NCBI RefSeq assembly: GCF_014844075.1
Contig: NZ_CP062165.1
Span: 2,914,001 to 2,978,000 of the forward strand
DNA: 64,000 nt
From: Paenibacillus sp. JNUCC-31
GTDB lineage: Bacteria > Bacillota > Bacilli > Paenibacillales > Paenibacillaceae
Direction of reading: 5' to 3'
A model generated the notes under the pieces. The model was not told where the DNA came from, made no database searches, and saw nothing but the letters and a program-made list of their open reading frames with translations. How positions within the stretch are numbered: position 1 is the stretch's first letter; each line of letters begins with the position of its first letter. Made by a program: the position numbers and the translations under genes. This document shows positions 1-12,034 of the stretch, piece by piece.

Positions 1-183
1 CTGAATGATCAGACAAAATATACGTTGACGCTTGGCCTATCTCAATTTAAGGGCATGTACGGTGTTGATATGCAGTCCATCATGGCCATCACCTGCTTAA
101 TTTCGATTCCGCCGCTTGCGATTTTCTTCTTCGCCCAGCGTTACATTGTCGGCGGAATTGCCACGACAGGTATTAAAGGATAG
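1..183 (+). CDS. Carbohydrate ABC transporter permease, C-terminal end (partial)
   Basis: The reading frame is open from base 1 to a TAG at 181-183 and gives 60 residues that run off the left edge. They include a hydrophobic segment (SIMAITCLISIPPLAIFFFA) followed by the ending QRYIVGGIATTGIKG, the usual C-terminus of MalG-type inner-membrane subunits of sugar importers, comparable to the ends of the two complete permeases of this type at 22063 and 28191. The conserved EAA loop would lie outside the window. Only 31 bases separate it from the beta-galactosidase start, so it is probably the last importer gene of the same operon, which points to a glycoside as the imported substrate. Confidence 0.85.
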   Translation: MNDQTKYTLTLGLSQFKGMYGVDMQSIMAITCLISIPPLAIFFFAQRYIVGGIATTGIKG

Positions 184-196
184 GACACACCGATAG

Positions 197-4121
<3,925 letters not shown>

Positions 4122-4170
4122 GGCGGATAAGAAAGATCATTTTCCCAACATATGAACGGAGGCGTTAATT

Positions 4171-5571
4171 GTGGCTGACAACAGAACATATGCCCATCCC
4201 TATATTCCAAATACCGTTCCGGAGGTCCGGGACGCGATGCTGAAAGAAATTGGTTTAACATCTATGGAGCAACTCCATGATGCAATTCCTGACAGCCTGA
4301 AGCTGCAGCGGGAGATGGACCTACCGCCGGCCATGAACGAGTATGAACTGCGCCGACATATTGATGGACTGCTGGCGAAGAACAAGCACAGCGGAGATTA
4401 TCTTAATTTTCTGGGTGCAGGATGCTGGCAGCATTTCATCCCGGCCGTATGCGACGAGATCAATCAACGTTCTGAATTCGTGACAGCCTATGCTGGTGAG
4501 CCTTATGAAGACCATGGTCGGTTCCAGGCCCTGTTCGAGTATCAGAGCCTGCTTGCCGAACTGGTGGATATGGATGTCGTGAATGTTCCAACCTTTGACT
4601 GGGCTCAGGCGGCTTCCACCGCGATCCGCATGGCAGGACGTATTACAGGGCGCAAAACCGTACTGCTCCCTCGTTCTGTAGATCCAGATAAGGCGGCAAT
4701 TATTCGTAATTACTGCACCCCGGTCATGGATCTCCAGTATGTTGACATCGATCAGGTGACAGGACGAATGGATCTAAATGATCTGCGCAGCAAATTAAGT
4801 GACGATACGGCGGCGATATACTTTGAAAATCCCGGTTACCTTGGAATCATTGAGGATCAGGGAGCTGAGATATCTGAGCTGGCCCATAAAATAAATGCGG
4901 TATCTATTGTAGGTGTTGACCCCATATCCCTTGGAGTTCTGGAGCCTCCAGGTCGTTACGGGGCGGATATCATTTGCGGAGATTTACAGCCGCTAGGTAT
5001 GCATATGAACTTTGGCGGTGGGCAGGCTGGCTTCATCGCAACACGTGATGAGGAAAAGTATGTCATGGAATACCCTTCTCGACTATTTGGCATCGTGCCA
5101 ACCGAGGTGGATGGCGAATACGGCTTCGGAGATGTTGCCTATGAACGTACATCATTCGCTCTTCGGGAGAAAGGCAAGGAATCGGTAGGGACTCAGACGG
5201 CTTTATGGGGCATTACGGCAGGAGTATATTTGGCCCTCCTCGGTCCTGTTGGCATGCATGAGGTTGGCAGCACGATTATCCAGAAATCGCATTACGCTGC
5301 GAAGCAGATATCACGAATTCCAGGTGTGTCGCTTCGCTTCGAAAAGGGCACCTTTTTCAAAGAGTTTGTCGTTGATTTTAATGATACGGGTCTAACCGTT
5401 GAGGAGATCAACCACAGATTAATGGATACAGGGATTTTTGGAGGCAAAGATTTATCCTCATCCTACCCAGCGTGGGGTCAATGTGCGCTCTACTGCGTCA
5501 CGGAAACGCATGCTCAGGCGGATTTGGACCGACTTGTCGATGCTCTTCGTTCCATTGTCAGCACATCATAG
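4171..5571 (+). CDS. GcvPA-like protein (divergent glycine decarboxylase subunit 1 homologue)
   Basis: A 466-residue homologue of GcvPA, the N-terminal half-subunit of the two-part glycine decarboxylase P-protein. Family landmarks include FLGAGCWQHFIPAV, a SEFVTAY segment and GADIICGDLQPLG. Several stretches well conserved in true GcvPA are changed: the segment usually like SMYDGGTALAEA reads PTFDWAQAASTA, and the region usually like [20 protein letters not shown] is REKGKESVGTQTAL. The start is GTG at 4171 behind ACGGAGGCG. It lies 49 bases after the SDR gene and 27 before the GcvPB-like gene, all on one strand. No gcvT, gcvH or lpdA is nearby. I infer a paralogous PLP-enzyme subunit acting on something other than, or in addition to, free glycine. 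Confidence 0.8.
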   Translation: MADNRTYAHPYIPNTVPEVRDAMLKEIGLTSMEQLHDAIPDSLKLQREMDLPPAMNEYELRRHIDGLLAKNKHSGDYLNFLGAGCWQHFIPAVCDEINQRSEFVTAYAGEPYEDHGRFQALFEYQSLLAELVDMDVVNVPTFDWAQAASTAIRMAGRITGRKTVLLPRSVDPDKAAIIRNYCTPVMDLQYVDIDQVTGRMDLNDLRSKLSDDTAAIYFENPGYLGIIEDQGAEISELAHKINAVSIVGVDPISLGVLEPPGRYGADIICGDLQPLGMHMNFGGGQAGFIATRDEEKYVMEYPSRLFGIVPTEVDGEYGFGDVAYERTSFALREKGKESVGTQTALWGITAGVYLALLGPVGMHEVGSTIIQKSHYAAKQISRIPGVSLRFEKGTFFKEFVVDFNDTGLTVEEINHRLMDTGIFGGKDLSSSYPAWGQCALYCVTETHAQADLDRLVDALRSIVSTS

Positions 5572-5598
5572 TGATCATATAGAGGAGGACTGAACGCC

Positions 5599-7176
5599 AT
5601 GAAACGGATTCGCAGAGACCATAAGGTTCGTAAGTTTCACCAAGCGAAATGGGATGAGCCCGTTATCTTTGAACTTCATCGACACGGAGAGCGGGGCGTT
5701 ATCCCGCCGGGGACGGAAGCAGCTGTAGCCGCTGAAGCAGGTAGCGCGGAAGACAGCATACCAGCGTCCATGTGGCGGCGCAATACGCCGGCTTTGCCAG
5801 AAATCGGTCAGGCCAAGGTACTGCGGCATTATCTGAGACTATCCCAGGAAACGTTGGGATCGGATATGAATGTGGAGATTGGTCAGGGAACCTGCACGAT
5901 GAAATATATTCCCCGGATTAACGAAATGCTTATCCGCAATCCCCGTATGACCGAGCTTCATCCGCTACAGGATGTGGATTCTGTTCAGGGGATGCTGGAA
6001 ATATTCCATAATCTCGATCTGGCCATGCGTGAGATTTCCGGTATGGATGCTTTCTCCTTTCAACCGAGTAGCGGAACCCAGGCACTTCTGGCTATGGCCT
6101 CCATCGTCCGTGCCTATCATGATGCGCGTGGTGAAGGTGAGCAGCGTGATGAGATCATTACAACCATCTTCTCTCATCCTTCCCAGGCCGCTACAGCTGC
6201 CGTCAAGGGATATAAGATTATTACGTTGCATCCAGACGAGGATGGATTCCCGGATCTTGAGAAGCTGAAGAACGTTGTCTCCGAGCGGACAGCCGGATTC
6301 GTTGTGGCTAATCCAGAGGACACAGGCATCTATAACCATCGTATCCGCGAATTTACGGATGTCGTGCACGAAGCTGGTGGTGTCTGCTATTATGATCAGG
6401 CTAACGCCAATGGCCTGCTCGGGATTACACGAGCGAAGGAAGCGGGTTTTGATATGTGCTTCTTCAATCTCCACAAAACCTTTGCTGCGCCCCATATGTG
6501 CGGCGGTCCTGCAACGGGTGCTCTCGGGGTGACGGATGCCCTGAAGAGTTTCCTGCCTGGGCCATTAGTGGAGAAGGAAGCGGGCGGACGGTATATCTTG
6601 AAAGATCAAACGGAAGTCAGCATAGGTAAAGTGCGCAGCTTTCACGGTGTAGCCCAGACCGTACTCCGCTCCTACGCCTGGATTATGAGTCTCGGACCGG
6701 ACGGTCTGAAGGATGTCGCCCAGGTGGCAGTGCTGAATAACAACTATTTATATCATAAAATTGTTCAAATACGCGGAGCGAGTGCCCCGTATGTCCAAGG
6801 ACGTCGTCTAGAACAGGTCCGCTACAGCTGGAAGCAGCTCACCGATGAAACTGGAGTGACGACGGAGGATATTACGCGGAGAATGTGCGACTTCGGCCTG
6901 CATTATTGGACCTCCCATCACCCATATATTGTTCCACAGCCGTTCACACTGGAGCCAACCGAATCCTATTCCAAGGAAGATCTCGACGAATATATCCATG
7001 CGCTGGAGCATATCTCGAACGAAGCCTATACACAGCCAGATATCGTCAAATCGGCTCCACACAACAGCACGGTGCACCGCAACGACGAATCATCTTTGGA
7101 CGATCCGAAGCAGTGGTGTATTACCTGGCGTGCGTACCTGAAAAAAACACAGCCAGAACTTCAGGAACAACATTAG
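5599..7176 (+). CDS. GcvPB-like PLP-dependent protein (divergent glycine decarboxylase subunit 2 homologue)
   Basis: A 525-residue homologue of GcvPB, the PLP-carrying half of bipartite glycine decarboxylase and somewhat longer than usual. Family features are WDEPVIFELHRHGERG near the N-terminus, QGTCTMKYIPRINE, and the PLP lysine in FNLHKTF (K293). Motifs that normally surround the cofactor differ: the usual SAHGTNPAS segment reads SHPSQAATA (from about residue 192), the usual AGAHGE segment reads SSGTQALLA, and HGGGGPG after the lysine is HMCGGPATG. The N-terminal extension of about 20 residues is basic. RBS GGAGGA precedes the ATG. It closes the operon before a strong terminator. Most likely the partner of the GcvPA-like subunit in an altered-specificity decarboxylase, transaminase or lyase. 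Confidence 0.8.
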   Translation: MKRIRRDHKVRKFHQAKWDEPVIFELHRHGERGVIPPGTEAAVAAEAGSAEDSIPASMWRRNTPALPEIGQAKVLRHYLRLSQETLGSDMNVEIGQGTCTMKYIPRINEMLIRNPRMTELHPLQDVDSVQGMLEIFHNLDLAMREISGMDAFSFQPSSGTQALLAMASIVRAYHDARGEGEQRDEIITTIFSHPSQAATAAVKGYKIITLHPDEDGFPDLEKLKNVVSERTAGFVVANPEDTGIYNHRIREFTDVVHEAGGVCYYDQANANGLLGITRAKEAGFDMCFFNLHKTFAAPHMCGGPATGALGVTDALKSFLPGPLVEKEAGGRYILKDQTEVSIGKVRSFHGVAQTVLRSYAWIMSLGPDGLKDVAQVAVLNNNYLYHKIVQIRGASAPYVQGRRLEQVRYSWKQLTDETGVTTEDITRRMCDFGLHYWTSHHPYIVPQPFTLEPTESYSKEDLDEYIHALEHISNEAYTQPDIVKSAPHNSTVHRNDESSLDDPKQWCITWRAYLKKTQPELQEQH

Positions 7177-7247
7177 CTTGTTACGCAGCATATACTCTTG
7201 TTTATTTAGAGGAACATTAATATTACTCATTCTAAAAATAAACAAAG

Positions 7248-7275
7248 ATGACCCTCAACACGTGTTGAGGGTCAT
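7248..7275. terminator. Bidirectional intrinsic terminator
   Basis: A perfect 13-base inverted repeat (ATGACCCTCAACA / TGTTGAGGGTCAT) with a 2-base loop, A-rich before and T-rich after. It ends the lacZ-SDR-gcv-like operon and may also stop the convergent LysR gene. Confidence 0.85.
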
Positions 7276-7285
7276 TTTAGTATAC

Positions 7286-7376
7286 ACTCTATAGCTTTCA
7301 TATAACTCTATAGCTTTCATATAACTCTATAGCTTTCATATAACTCTATAGCTTTCATATAACTCTATAGCTTTCA
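7286..7376. repeat. Tandem repeat, 19-bp unit, about 4.8 copies
   Basis: Units of ACTCTATAGCTTTCATATA start at 7286, 7305, 7324, 7343 and 7362; the last is cut after 15 bases. The copies look identical. The array lies between the terminator of the gcv-like operon and the end of the convergent LysR gene and codes for nothing evident. Confidence 0.95.
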
Positions 7377-7398
7377 GTTGGAGTCTACACCGGATTTC

Positions 7399-8283
7399 TT
7401 ATTCGCTCAGCATGGACTGTGTGAAGCCGATCCATTCTCTGGTGGCAAAAGACAGATAGCGATCCTTCCGCCAGATCATGCCAAGCTGCCAGGGAATCAC
7501 AGGCTCCACCACGGGTATAATGCGCACACGCATATGATCGACCTCACGGCATATCGTCTCTGGCAGCAATGCCACCCCCAGATTGGCCGCTACCATTGCA
7601 CTGAGCAGGTCCCACTGGGAGCTCTCATATACTACCCTGGGCTGAAATCCTTCATGCTGACAGGCAACAATGATCCGGTCATGCAGCGCAAAATCTTCCC
7701 GGAACAGCACAAATGAATCATGTTCCAGTTCACGCAGCGCGACCGACTCTCTATCCGCAAGTGGGTGCGAAGGGTGGACAAGCAGATTCAGCTTCTCTTT
7801 CACAAAAACAAAATGATCTACCAGTTCATCCACCGTTGGCAATACGGCAACCCCAATATCCAGTGCACCACTGATAACATCTGCCTCCACTTTTTTGGCA
7901 CCATCCTCGAACAACTGAATGGTCACCTGCGGATAGGCTTTGTGAAACTCACCAATAATCATCGGGAAAAAGCTGGACCCCACCATCGGAGGCAAACCGA
8001 TCCGCAGATGCCCTTTCTTCAGATTCATCAGATCGTCCAGCTCGGACGACAGGCTGCGAAATGACTTTTCAATCTCCAGCGCTTGCCGGAAAAAAACATG
8101 CCCAGCATCCGTTAACGCTACCTTCTTCCCATAACGATCCAATAGGGTTACACCCAGTTCGTCTTCTAGGCTTTTAACCGTTTTGCTAATCGTCGGTTGT
8201 GTAATGAACAGCACTTCGGCCGCTTTGGTAAAACTTTGTTGCCGAGCAACTTCCAGAAAATATTGCAAATGGCGGATATCCAT
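7399..8283 (-). CDS. LysR family regulator, CidR-like
   Basis: Transcription factor of 294 residues: N-terminal winged helix-turn-helix (about residues 1-60, MDIRHLQYFLEVARQQSFTK) followed by a two-lobed effector domain (about 90-290). It is divergent from cidA/cidB-type genes, the arrangement of CidR in Staphylococcus and YwbI in Bacillus subtilis, where it activates the holin-like operon in response to acetate or overflow metabolism. The frame is open upstream to 8304, but family alignment points to the ATG at 8283. The call rests on family features plus context; the effector is inferred from relatives. Confidence 0.85.
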   Translation of the reverse strand: MDIRHLQYFLEVARQQSFTKAAEVLFITQPTISKTVKSLEDELGVTLLDRYGKKVALTDAGHVFFRQALEIEKSFRSLSSELDDLMNLKKGHLRIGLPPMVGSSFFPMIIGEFHKAYPQVTIQLFEDGAKKVEADVISGALDIGVAVLPTVDELVDHFVFVKEKLNLLVHPSHPLADRESVALRELEHDSFVLFREDFALHDRIIVACQHEGFQPRVVYESSQWDLLSAMVAANLGVALLPETICREVDHMRVRIIPVVEPVIPWQLGMIWRKDRYLSFATREWIGFTQSMLSE

Positions 8284-8322
8284 CGTCTGATCCCCATCTC
8301 TCATAGATAAATGGAATGATAA

Positions 8323-8358
8323 ACATTCTTAATATGCATTTTACTCATGAAAGAATGC
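8323..8358. promoter_or_regulatory. Candidate LysR operator between cidR-like and cidA-like genes
   Basis: An inverted pair ACATTCTT (8323-8330) and AAGAATGC (8351-8358) lies in the divergent intergenic region, about 27 bases between arm centres. Position and symmetry suit a LysR-type binding site; this is inference. Confidence 0.35.
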
Positions 8359-8440
8359 GATGTAAAATTTGTGATATCAAATGAATCATTTTCATAAACA
8401 ACTCAAAATCATCACGTTCATTATACAAGGAGGGATTGAA

Positions 8441-8812
8441 GTGAAGAAATGGGGCCTTGGCATTTTGCAAGTCGCGCTTCTGATGGCCTTTTCACTGCTC
8501 ATGGACCTGCTGGCCCGTGTCCTCCATCTGCCTGTACCGGGTTCAATACTCGGTATGGCCGTGCTCTTCATCCTGCTTCAAACTCGCGTCGTGAAGCTGC
8601 GCTGGATCGAAATTGGCGCTGCCTGGCTGCTCGGTGAGCTATTGCTTTTTTTCATCCCGTCAGCCGTCGGCATTATGAACTACATGCCGATGCTCGAGCA
8701 TGACGGACTGCAAATTTTATTTATTGTTCTGCTCAGCACATTTCTGGTCATGGCCTGCACAGGCCTGGTTGCCACCCGGATTGCCAAACGAAAGGAGCGT
8801 CACACCGGATGA
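8441..8812 (+). CDS. cidA: CidA/LrgA family holin-like membrane protein
   Basis: Small membrane protein of 123 residues with four hydrophobic segments and the family signature LPVPGSILGMAVLFILLQ near residues 30-47. Members are holin-like proteins linked to murein hydrolase control and, in some species, metabolite transport. The start is GTG at 8441, directly behind AAGGAGGG; the upstream in-frame ATG at 8381 has no ribosome binding site. It overlaps the next gene by ATGA, so the two are co-translated. Regulation is probably by the divergent LysR protein. Confidence 0.88.
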   Translation: MKKWGLGILQVALLMAFSLLMDLLARVLHLPVPGSILGMAVLFILLQTRVVKLRWIEIGAAWLLGELLLFFIPSAVGIMNYMPMLEHDGLQILFIVLLSTFLVMACTGLVATRIAKRKERHTG

Positions 8813-9489
8813 TTGGATTCCTCTGCCTGTTGTTAACCGTCGGTATATACTGGGTCGCCAAACGCATGTATCGCAATCTGCCCAAGGTTTATCTGTCTCC
8901 GCTGCTGATTACGCCACTTCTTGTCGTCGGTGTGCTGCTCGCAACAGGTACGGATTATGCTGCCTACAGTAACGGTGGCAAATGGTTAAGTCTGCTGCTT
9001 CAACCTGCAACGGTGGCCTTTGCCGTACCGCTTTATACGTTTTTCCATGTACTCAAAAAGCATATCTCCGAGATCGTCTTCAGTGTCATGACAGGCTCCG
9101 TGGTGGCAGTCCTCTCTTCTGCCCTGCTCGCCAAATGGCTGCGTCTGGATTCAGGACTCATTCATAGTCTGATTCCGAGATCCATTACGACTCCAATTGC
9201 CATGAACGTATCGGCTACCATTGGAGGCATTCCGGCTGTTACGGCAGTCTTTGTCATTATGACCGGTCTGCTCGGGGCGATTATGGGTCCATCCATTGTG
9301 AAAATGCTGCGCATCGATGGCGAGATTGCACGTGGAACGCTGCTTGGAACCGGTGCCCACGGAACAGGAACATCCAAGGCATTCGAGCTCAGTTCACTGA
9401 CAGGCACCATCTCCAGCATCTCCATGGTACTGGCCGCATTGTTCACATTGGCGGTTGCACCCGTGCTATCCAAACTTATTTTCCCATAA
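8809..9489 (+). CDS. cidB: CidB/LrgB family membrane protein
   Basis: Integral membrane protein of 226 residues with multiple hydrophobic helices and the LrgB signature region RSITTPIAMNVSATIGGIPA and GTGAHGTGTSKAFELS. LrgB/CidB proteins act with the LrgA/CidA partner; depending on species they affect autolysis or carry pyruvate or other small acids. The 4-base ATGA overlap with cidA shows an obligate gene pair. Length is normal for the family. Which physiological role applies here cannot be read from sequence. Confidence 0.9.
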   Translation: MIGFLCLLLTVGIYWVAKRMYRNLPKVYLSPLLITPLLVVGVLLATGTDYAAYSNGGKWLSLLLQPATVAFAVPLYTFFHVLKKHISEIVFSVMTGSVVAVLSSALLAKWLRLDSGLIHSLIPRSITTPIAMNVSATIGGIPAVTAVFVIMTGLLGAIMGPSIVKMLRIDGEIARGTLLGTGAHGTGTSKAFELSSLTGTISSISMVLAALFTLAVAPVLSKLIFP

Positions 9490-9594
9490 AAGATAGAATT
9501 AACCCTATTTTTTGAAATATTATTGTTGTATTAAAGCCCTTTCTTCCTTACAATAAGGACAGGTTTTAATTGTGAATATTGCGGGGGAGATGCG

Positions 9595-10113
9595 ATGAAA
9601 AGAACCGGAATGAAGAGATCTCTGGACCGCCTTGGACGAATTGTCCTTCCCAAAGAAATGCGGGATACGATGGAAATCCATATCGGCGATCCGCTTGAGT
9701 TTTTCATTGAAGGGAAAGAGTTGATTTTGAGAAAGTACAAATCAACGTTGTGTATTTTTTGCGGTGATGTGGATACGGAAATGTATTTCAAAGAGCAATT
9801 CATCTGCCGGACTTGTGCAATTCAATTAAAACACCCGGATGACACTCCCGAATTTTTCGTTCCTCAGAACAAACAGGCTCCTGCAGCCGTGGAGCGTCCT
9901 GCTACCGAATCCGCCACAGTCTCATCTCCATCAACGGAAGAAGGGACTACAGCTGCCAATCATGAGTACCCGGACTTGCGACCCAAGACGGCACGTATGC
10001 TGCAACAGATGAAGGAAATTGTTGAACAGAATCCTGGCTTGGCTCAACAGCAGATTGCGGAAAAGCTTGGCATTAGCCAAGGACGCGTCTCCCAACTTAA
10101 AAAACTACTATAA
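9595..10113 (+). CDS. AbrB/SpoVT-type regulator with zinc ribbon and C-terminal HTH
   Basis: A 172-residue protein with three parts. Residues 5-48 form a swapped-hairpin AbrB domain (DRLGRIVLPKEMRDTMEIHIGD). Residues 53-74 carry C53-x2-C56 and C71-x2-C74, a probable zinc ribbon. After a flexible Ser/Thr/Ala-rich linker, residues 135-172 form a helix-turn-helix (LAQQQIAEKLGISQGRVSQL). B. subtilis AbrB is about 95 residues, so the extra modules are notable. RBS GGGGGAG precedes the ATG. An intrinsic terminator follows at 10176. Probably a transition-state-type DNA-binding protein; targets are not evident. Confidence 0.82.
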   Translation: MKRTGMKRSLDRLGRIVLPKEMRDTMEIHIGDPLEFFIEGKELILRKYKSTLCIFCGDVDTEMYFKEQFICRTCAIQLKHPDDTPEFFVPQNKQAPAAVERPATESATVSSPSTEEGTTAANHEYPDLRPKTARMLQQMKEIVEQNPGLAQQQIAEKLGISQGRVSQLKKLL

Positions 10114-10175
10114 TAGGAATTTAGTCGATTATTTATATTCAGGAGACCTTCCGTTTAAAGAAGTCCCGTTGCAAG

Positions 10176-10210
10176 AGAACCCGTTGAACTCCGTGGGTTC
10201 TTCTTTTTTT
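10176..10210 (+). terminator. Intrinsic terminator or attenuator after the AbrB-type gene
   Basis: AGAACCC (10176-10182) pairs with GGGTTCT (10195-10201), followed by a run of eight T. It ends only about 30 bases before the start of the next gene, so it may act as an attenuator for readthrough rather than a simple end. Confidence 0.75.
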
Positions 10211-10240
10211 TATATTCATACCGTAATGGAAAGGAATGTT

Positions 10241-11443
10241 ATGGATAAACGCCTCTACTTATCACAATTCAATCTCATGCGCTCCTTGTCAGAAGCAGAT
10301 CTGATTGAAATGGACAGTATGACGTCCATCACGACCATGCCCAAGAATACGCTGATCCAGACTCCAGATACATATACAGAGGGCTTCTATTTTGTAAAAA
10401 AGGGAACCGTCCGCCTGTACACATTAACGGAAGAAGGTAAACAATTTACTCTCGATATATTGAAGGAAGGGAATGTGTTTGGGGAAATGAACGGTATTTC
10501 GCTCGGCACACGTTCCTTATATATCGAAACCATGGAGGAATGCGATATTTGCCTAATGAACAGGCAGCGTTTTGAACAATTCCTTATCGAACACCCCGAG
10601 TTTATGATGAATCTGATGAAAGTAATCAGCGAGGACATTCTTCTACGCAAAGGCGCCCGTAAAGGGGCTGACATTCCTGATCACATCCGCAATCTGCTGC
10701 AATCTGGACATATCGAATCGGTAAATCTGACGGAGTGGCTCGCTGTCGATCACATTCTCCTTTTTCAGCAGATTGCCCATGATCTGGGAATGGGCGCTGA
10801 AACCCGCAAGATCACGGAGCAGTTAACACAGATGAATGAACAGCGAATCATGAAAATCATTCCGACCATTGCCTCGAATTGGCTCAACCTTATGGAGCGA
10901 ATGGGAGATAAAGAGCGAATCCGCCACTTCCGTTCCCTTGCGGAGCATCGTTCAGACAGTGTGCGCTGCTGGGCAGCCTTTATCATCGGGTCGGATTCCC
11001 GCTTAAGCCTGAATGATAAACTGGATCGCACCCGGTCCTTTGCAGCGGATCACCACTTTGGTGTACGAGAGATTGCCTGGATGGCTGTACGGGAGCCAAT
11101 CACGGCTGAATTATCCAATGCGCTAACGTTTTTTATGGACTGGGCTATCGATCCTGACCCATTAATCCGACGGTTTGCCATAGAATCGACAAGACCTCAC
11201 GGTGTGTGGGCCAAGCATATTCAGGAGTTAAAAGAAAATCCTGCAATAGCCCTGCCTCTACTCAACCATGTAAAATCGGATGCTCATAAATATGTGCAGG
11301 ACTCTGTCAGCAACTGGTTGAACGATGCTGGCAAAACCAACCCGGATTGGGTTCGTCAGGTATGCGAATCTTGGATTCAGCAATCGGATACCAAGCATAC
11401 GCTGCGGATCATCACACGTGGTCAACGAAACCTCAGCCTCTAA
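10241..11443 (+). CDS. Cyclic-nucleotide-binding domain fused to an AlkC-like HEAT-repeat domain
   Basis: A 400-residue protein. Residues about 10-135 form a cNMP-binding beta-barrel as in Crp/Fnr proteins (GFYFVKKGTVRLYTLTEEGK, GNVFGEMNGISLG). No Crp-type DNA-binding helix-turn-helix follows. Residues about 145-400 instead resemble AlkC/AlkD-type alkylpurine glycosylases built of HEAT repeats: ESVNLTEWLAVD, HFGVREIAWMAVRE, IRRFAIESTRP and YVQDSVSNWLNDAGK. The ATG at 10241 follows GGAAAGGA; the frame stays open upstream into the previous gene, but those residues lack family similarity. A terminator lies just upstream. Possible roles are a regulated DNA-alkylation repair enzyme or a DNA-binding regulator; which one is not shown. 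The domain calls are recognition by eye. Confidence 0.75.
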   Translation: MDKRLYLSQFNLMRSLSEADLIEMDSMTSITTMPKNTLIQTPDTYTEGFYFVKKGTVRLYTLTEEGKQFTLDILKEGNVFGEMNGISLGTRSLYIETMEECDICLMNRQRFEQFLIEHPEFMMNLMKVISEDILLRKGARKGADIPDHIRNLLQSGHIESVNLTEWLAVDHILLFQQIAHDLGMGAETRKITEQLTQMNEQRIMKIIPTIASNWLNLMERMGDKERIRHFRSLAEHRSDSVRCWAAFIIGSDSRLSLNDKLDRTRSFAADHHFGVREIAWMAVREPITAELSNALTFFMDWAIDPDPLIRRFAIESTRPHGVWAKHIQELKENPAIALPLLNHVKSDAHKYVQDSVSNWLNDAGKTNPDWVRQVCESWIQQSDTKHTLRIITRGQRNLSL

Positions 11444-11492
11444 TCCGTAATAAGCCCTTGTATGGGGCGCTCCCCCTCGGCATTACGATACC

Positions 11493-11530
11493 AAAAGATG
11501 ACTACCGCTTTGTTGCAGTAGTCATCTTTT
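11493..11530. terminator. Bidirectional intrinsic terminator
   Basis: A 13-base inverted repeat (AAAAGATGACTAC / GTAGTCATCTTTT) with a 12-base loop between the convergent cNMP/AlkC-like and DoxX genes. Confidence 0.85.
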
Positions 11531-11581
11531 TAGTATCTCTGAGTCCTATCGAATTACATCAATTCATTCTGAATCGATCTC

Positions 11582-11968
11582 TTAGACTTGCACAGCGTCC
11601 ATATTCATTTCTTCTGCTTCCAGTTTACGCATGCCCATAATCAGAACGATGATGTTGGCAACCAACAACACTGCCGGGAAAGGAATTGCTGCATATTGTC
11701 CATAGATCAGATGACTTCCCACTGCCCCAATCATAATGAACGTCAGTACCCCCGAAGCCAGAATACGCGTACGCGGAATCAGCAAACCTACAGCACTGAG
11801 CAGCTCCACTGCTCCGATCAGATACATCGTCCAGGTTGGGTAGGAGAATCCTTTGAAAGTCTGCACCATCATCTCTGATCCACTGACCTTGTTAAACCCT
11901 GACATTACAAATACACCTGCAAGCACAATCAGTGCGATATATCCCAAAATTCGTAATCCGTTGTTCAT
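11582..11968 (-). CDS. DoxX family membrane protein
   Basis: A 128-residue membrane protein with four hydrophobic helices and the DoxX landmarks GFNKVSGSEMMVQTF and GAVELLSAVGLL. An AGGAGG ribosome binding site precedes the ATG. It is divergent from an HxlR-family regulator. In B. subtilis the DoxX-type catD gene is controlled by HxlR-family repressors that sense quinones or disulfide stress, so a similar thiol/quinone response is a fair guess. No dioxygenase partner (catE) is adjacent. Confidence 0.85.
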   Translation of the reverse strand: MNNGLRILGYIALIVLAGVFVMSGFNKVSGSEMMVQTFKGFSYPTWTMYLIGAVELLSAVGLLIPRTRILASGVLTFIMIGAVGSHLIYGQYAAIPFPAVLLVANIIVLIMGMRKLEAEEMNMDAVQV

Positions 11969-12034
11969 ATGTATAGTCCTCCTGTAAATAAATCTTCATA
12001 TCCATCTGTTGTATCAAAAGCAATCTATGTAAAA

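Noticed and set aside
5965..6495. A 176-codon minus-strand frame over the GcvPB-like gene
   Set aside because: It lies opposite the PLP-enzyme core and shows no recognisable domain.
7286..7376. Tandem repeats considered as a CRISPR array
   Set aside because: The units are contiguous 19-mers with no spacers and no cas genes nearby.
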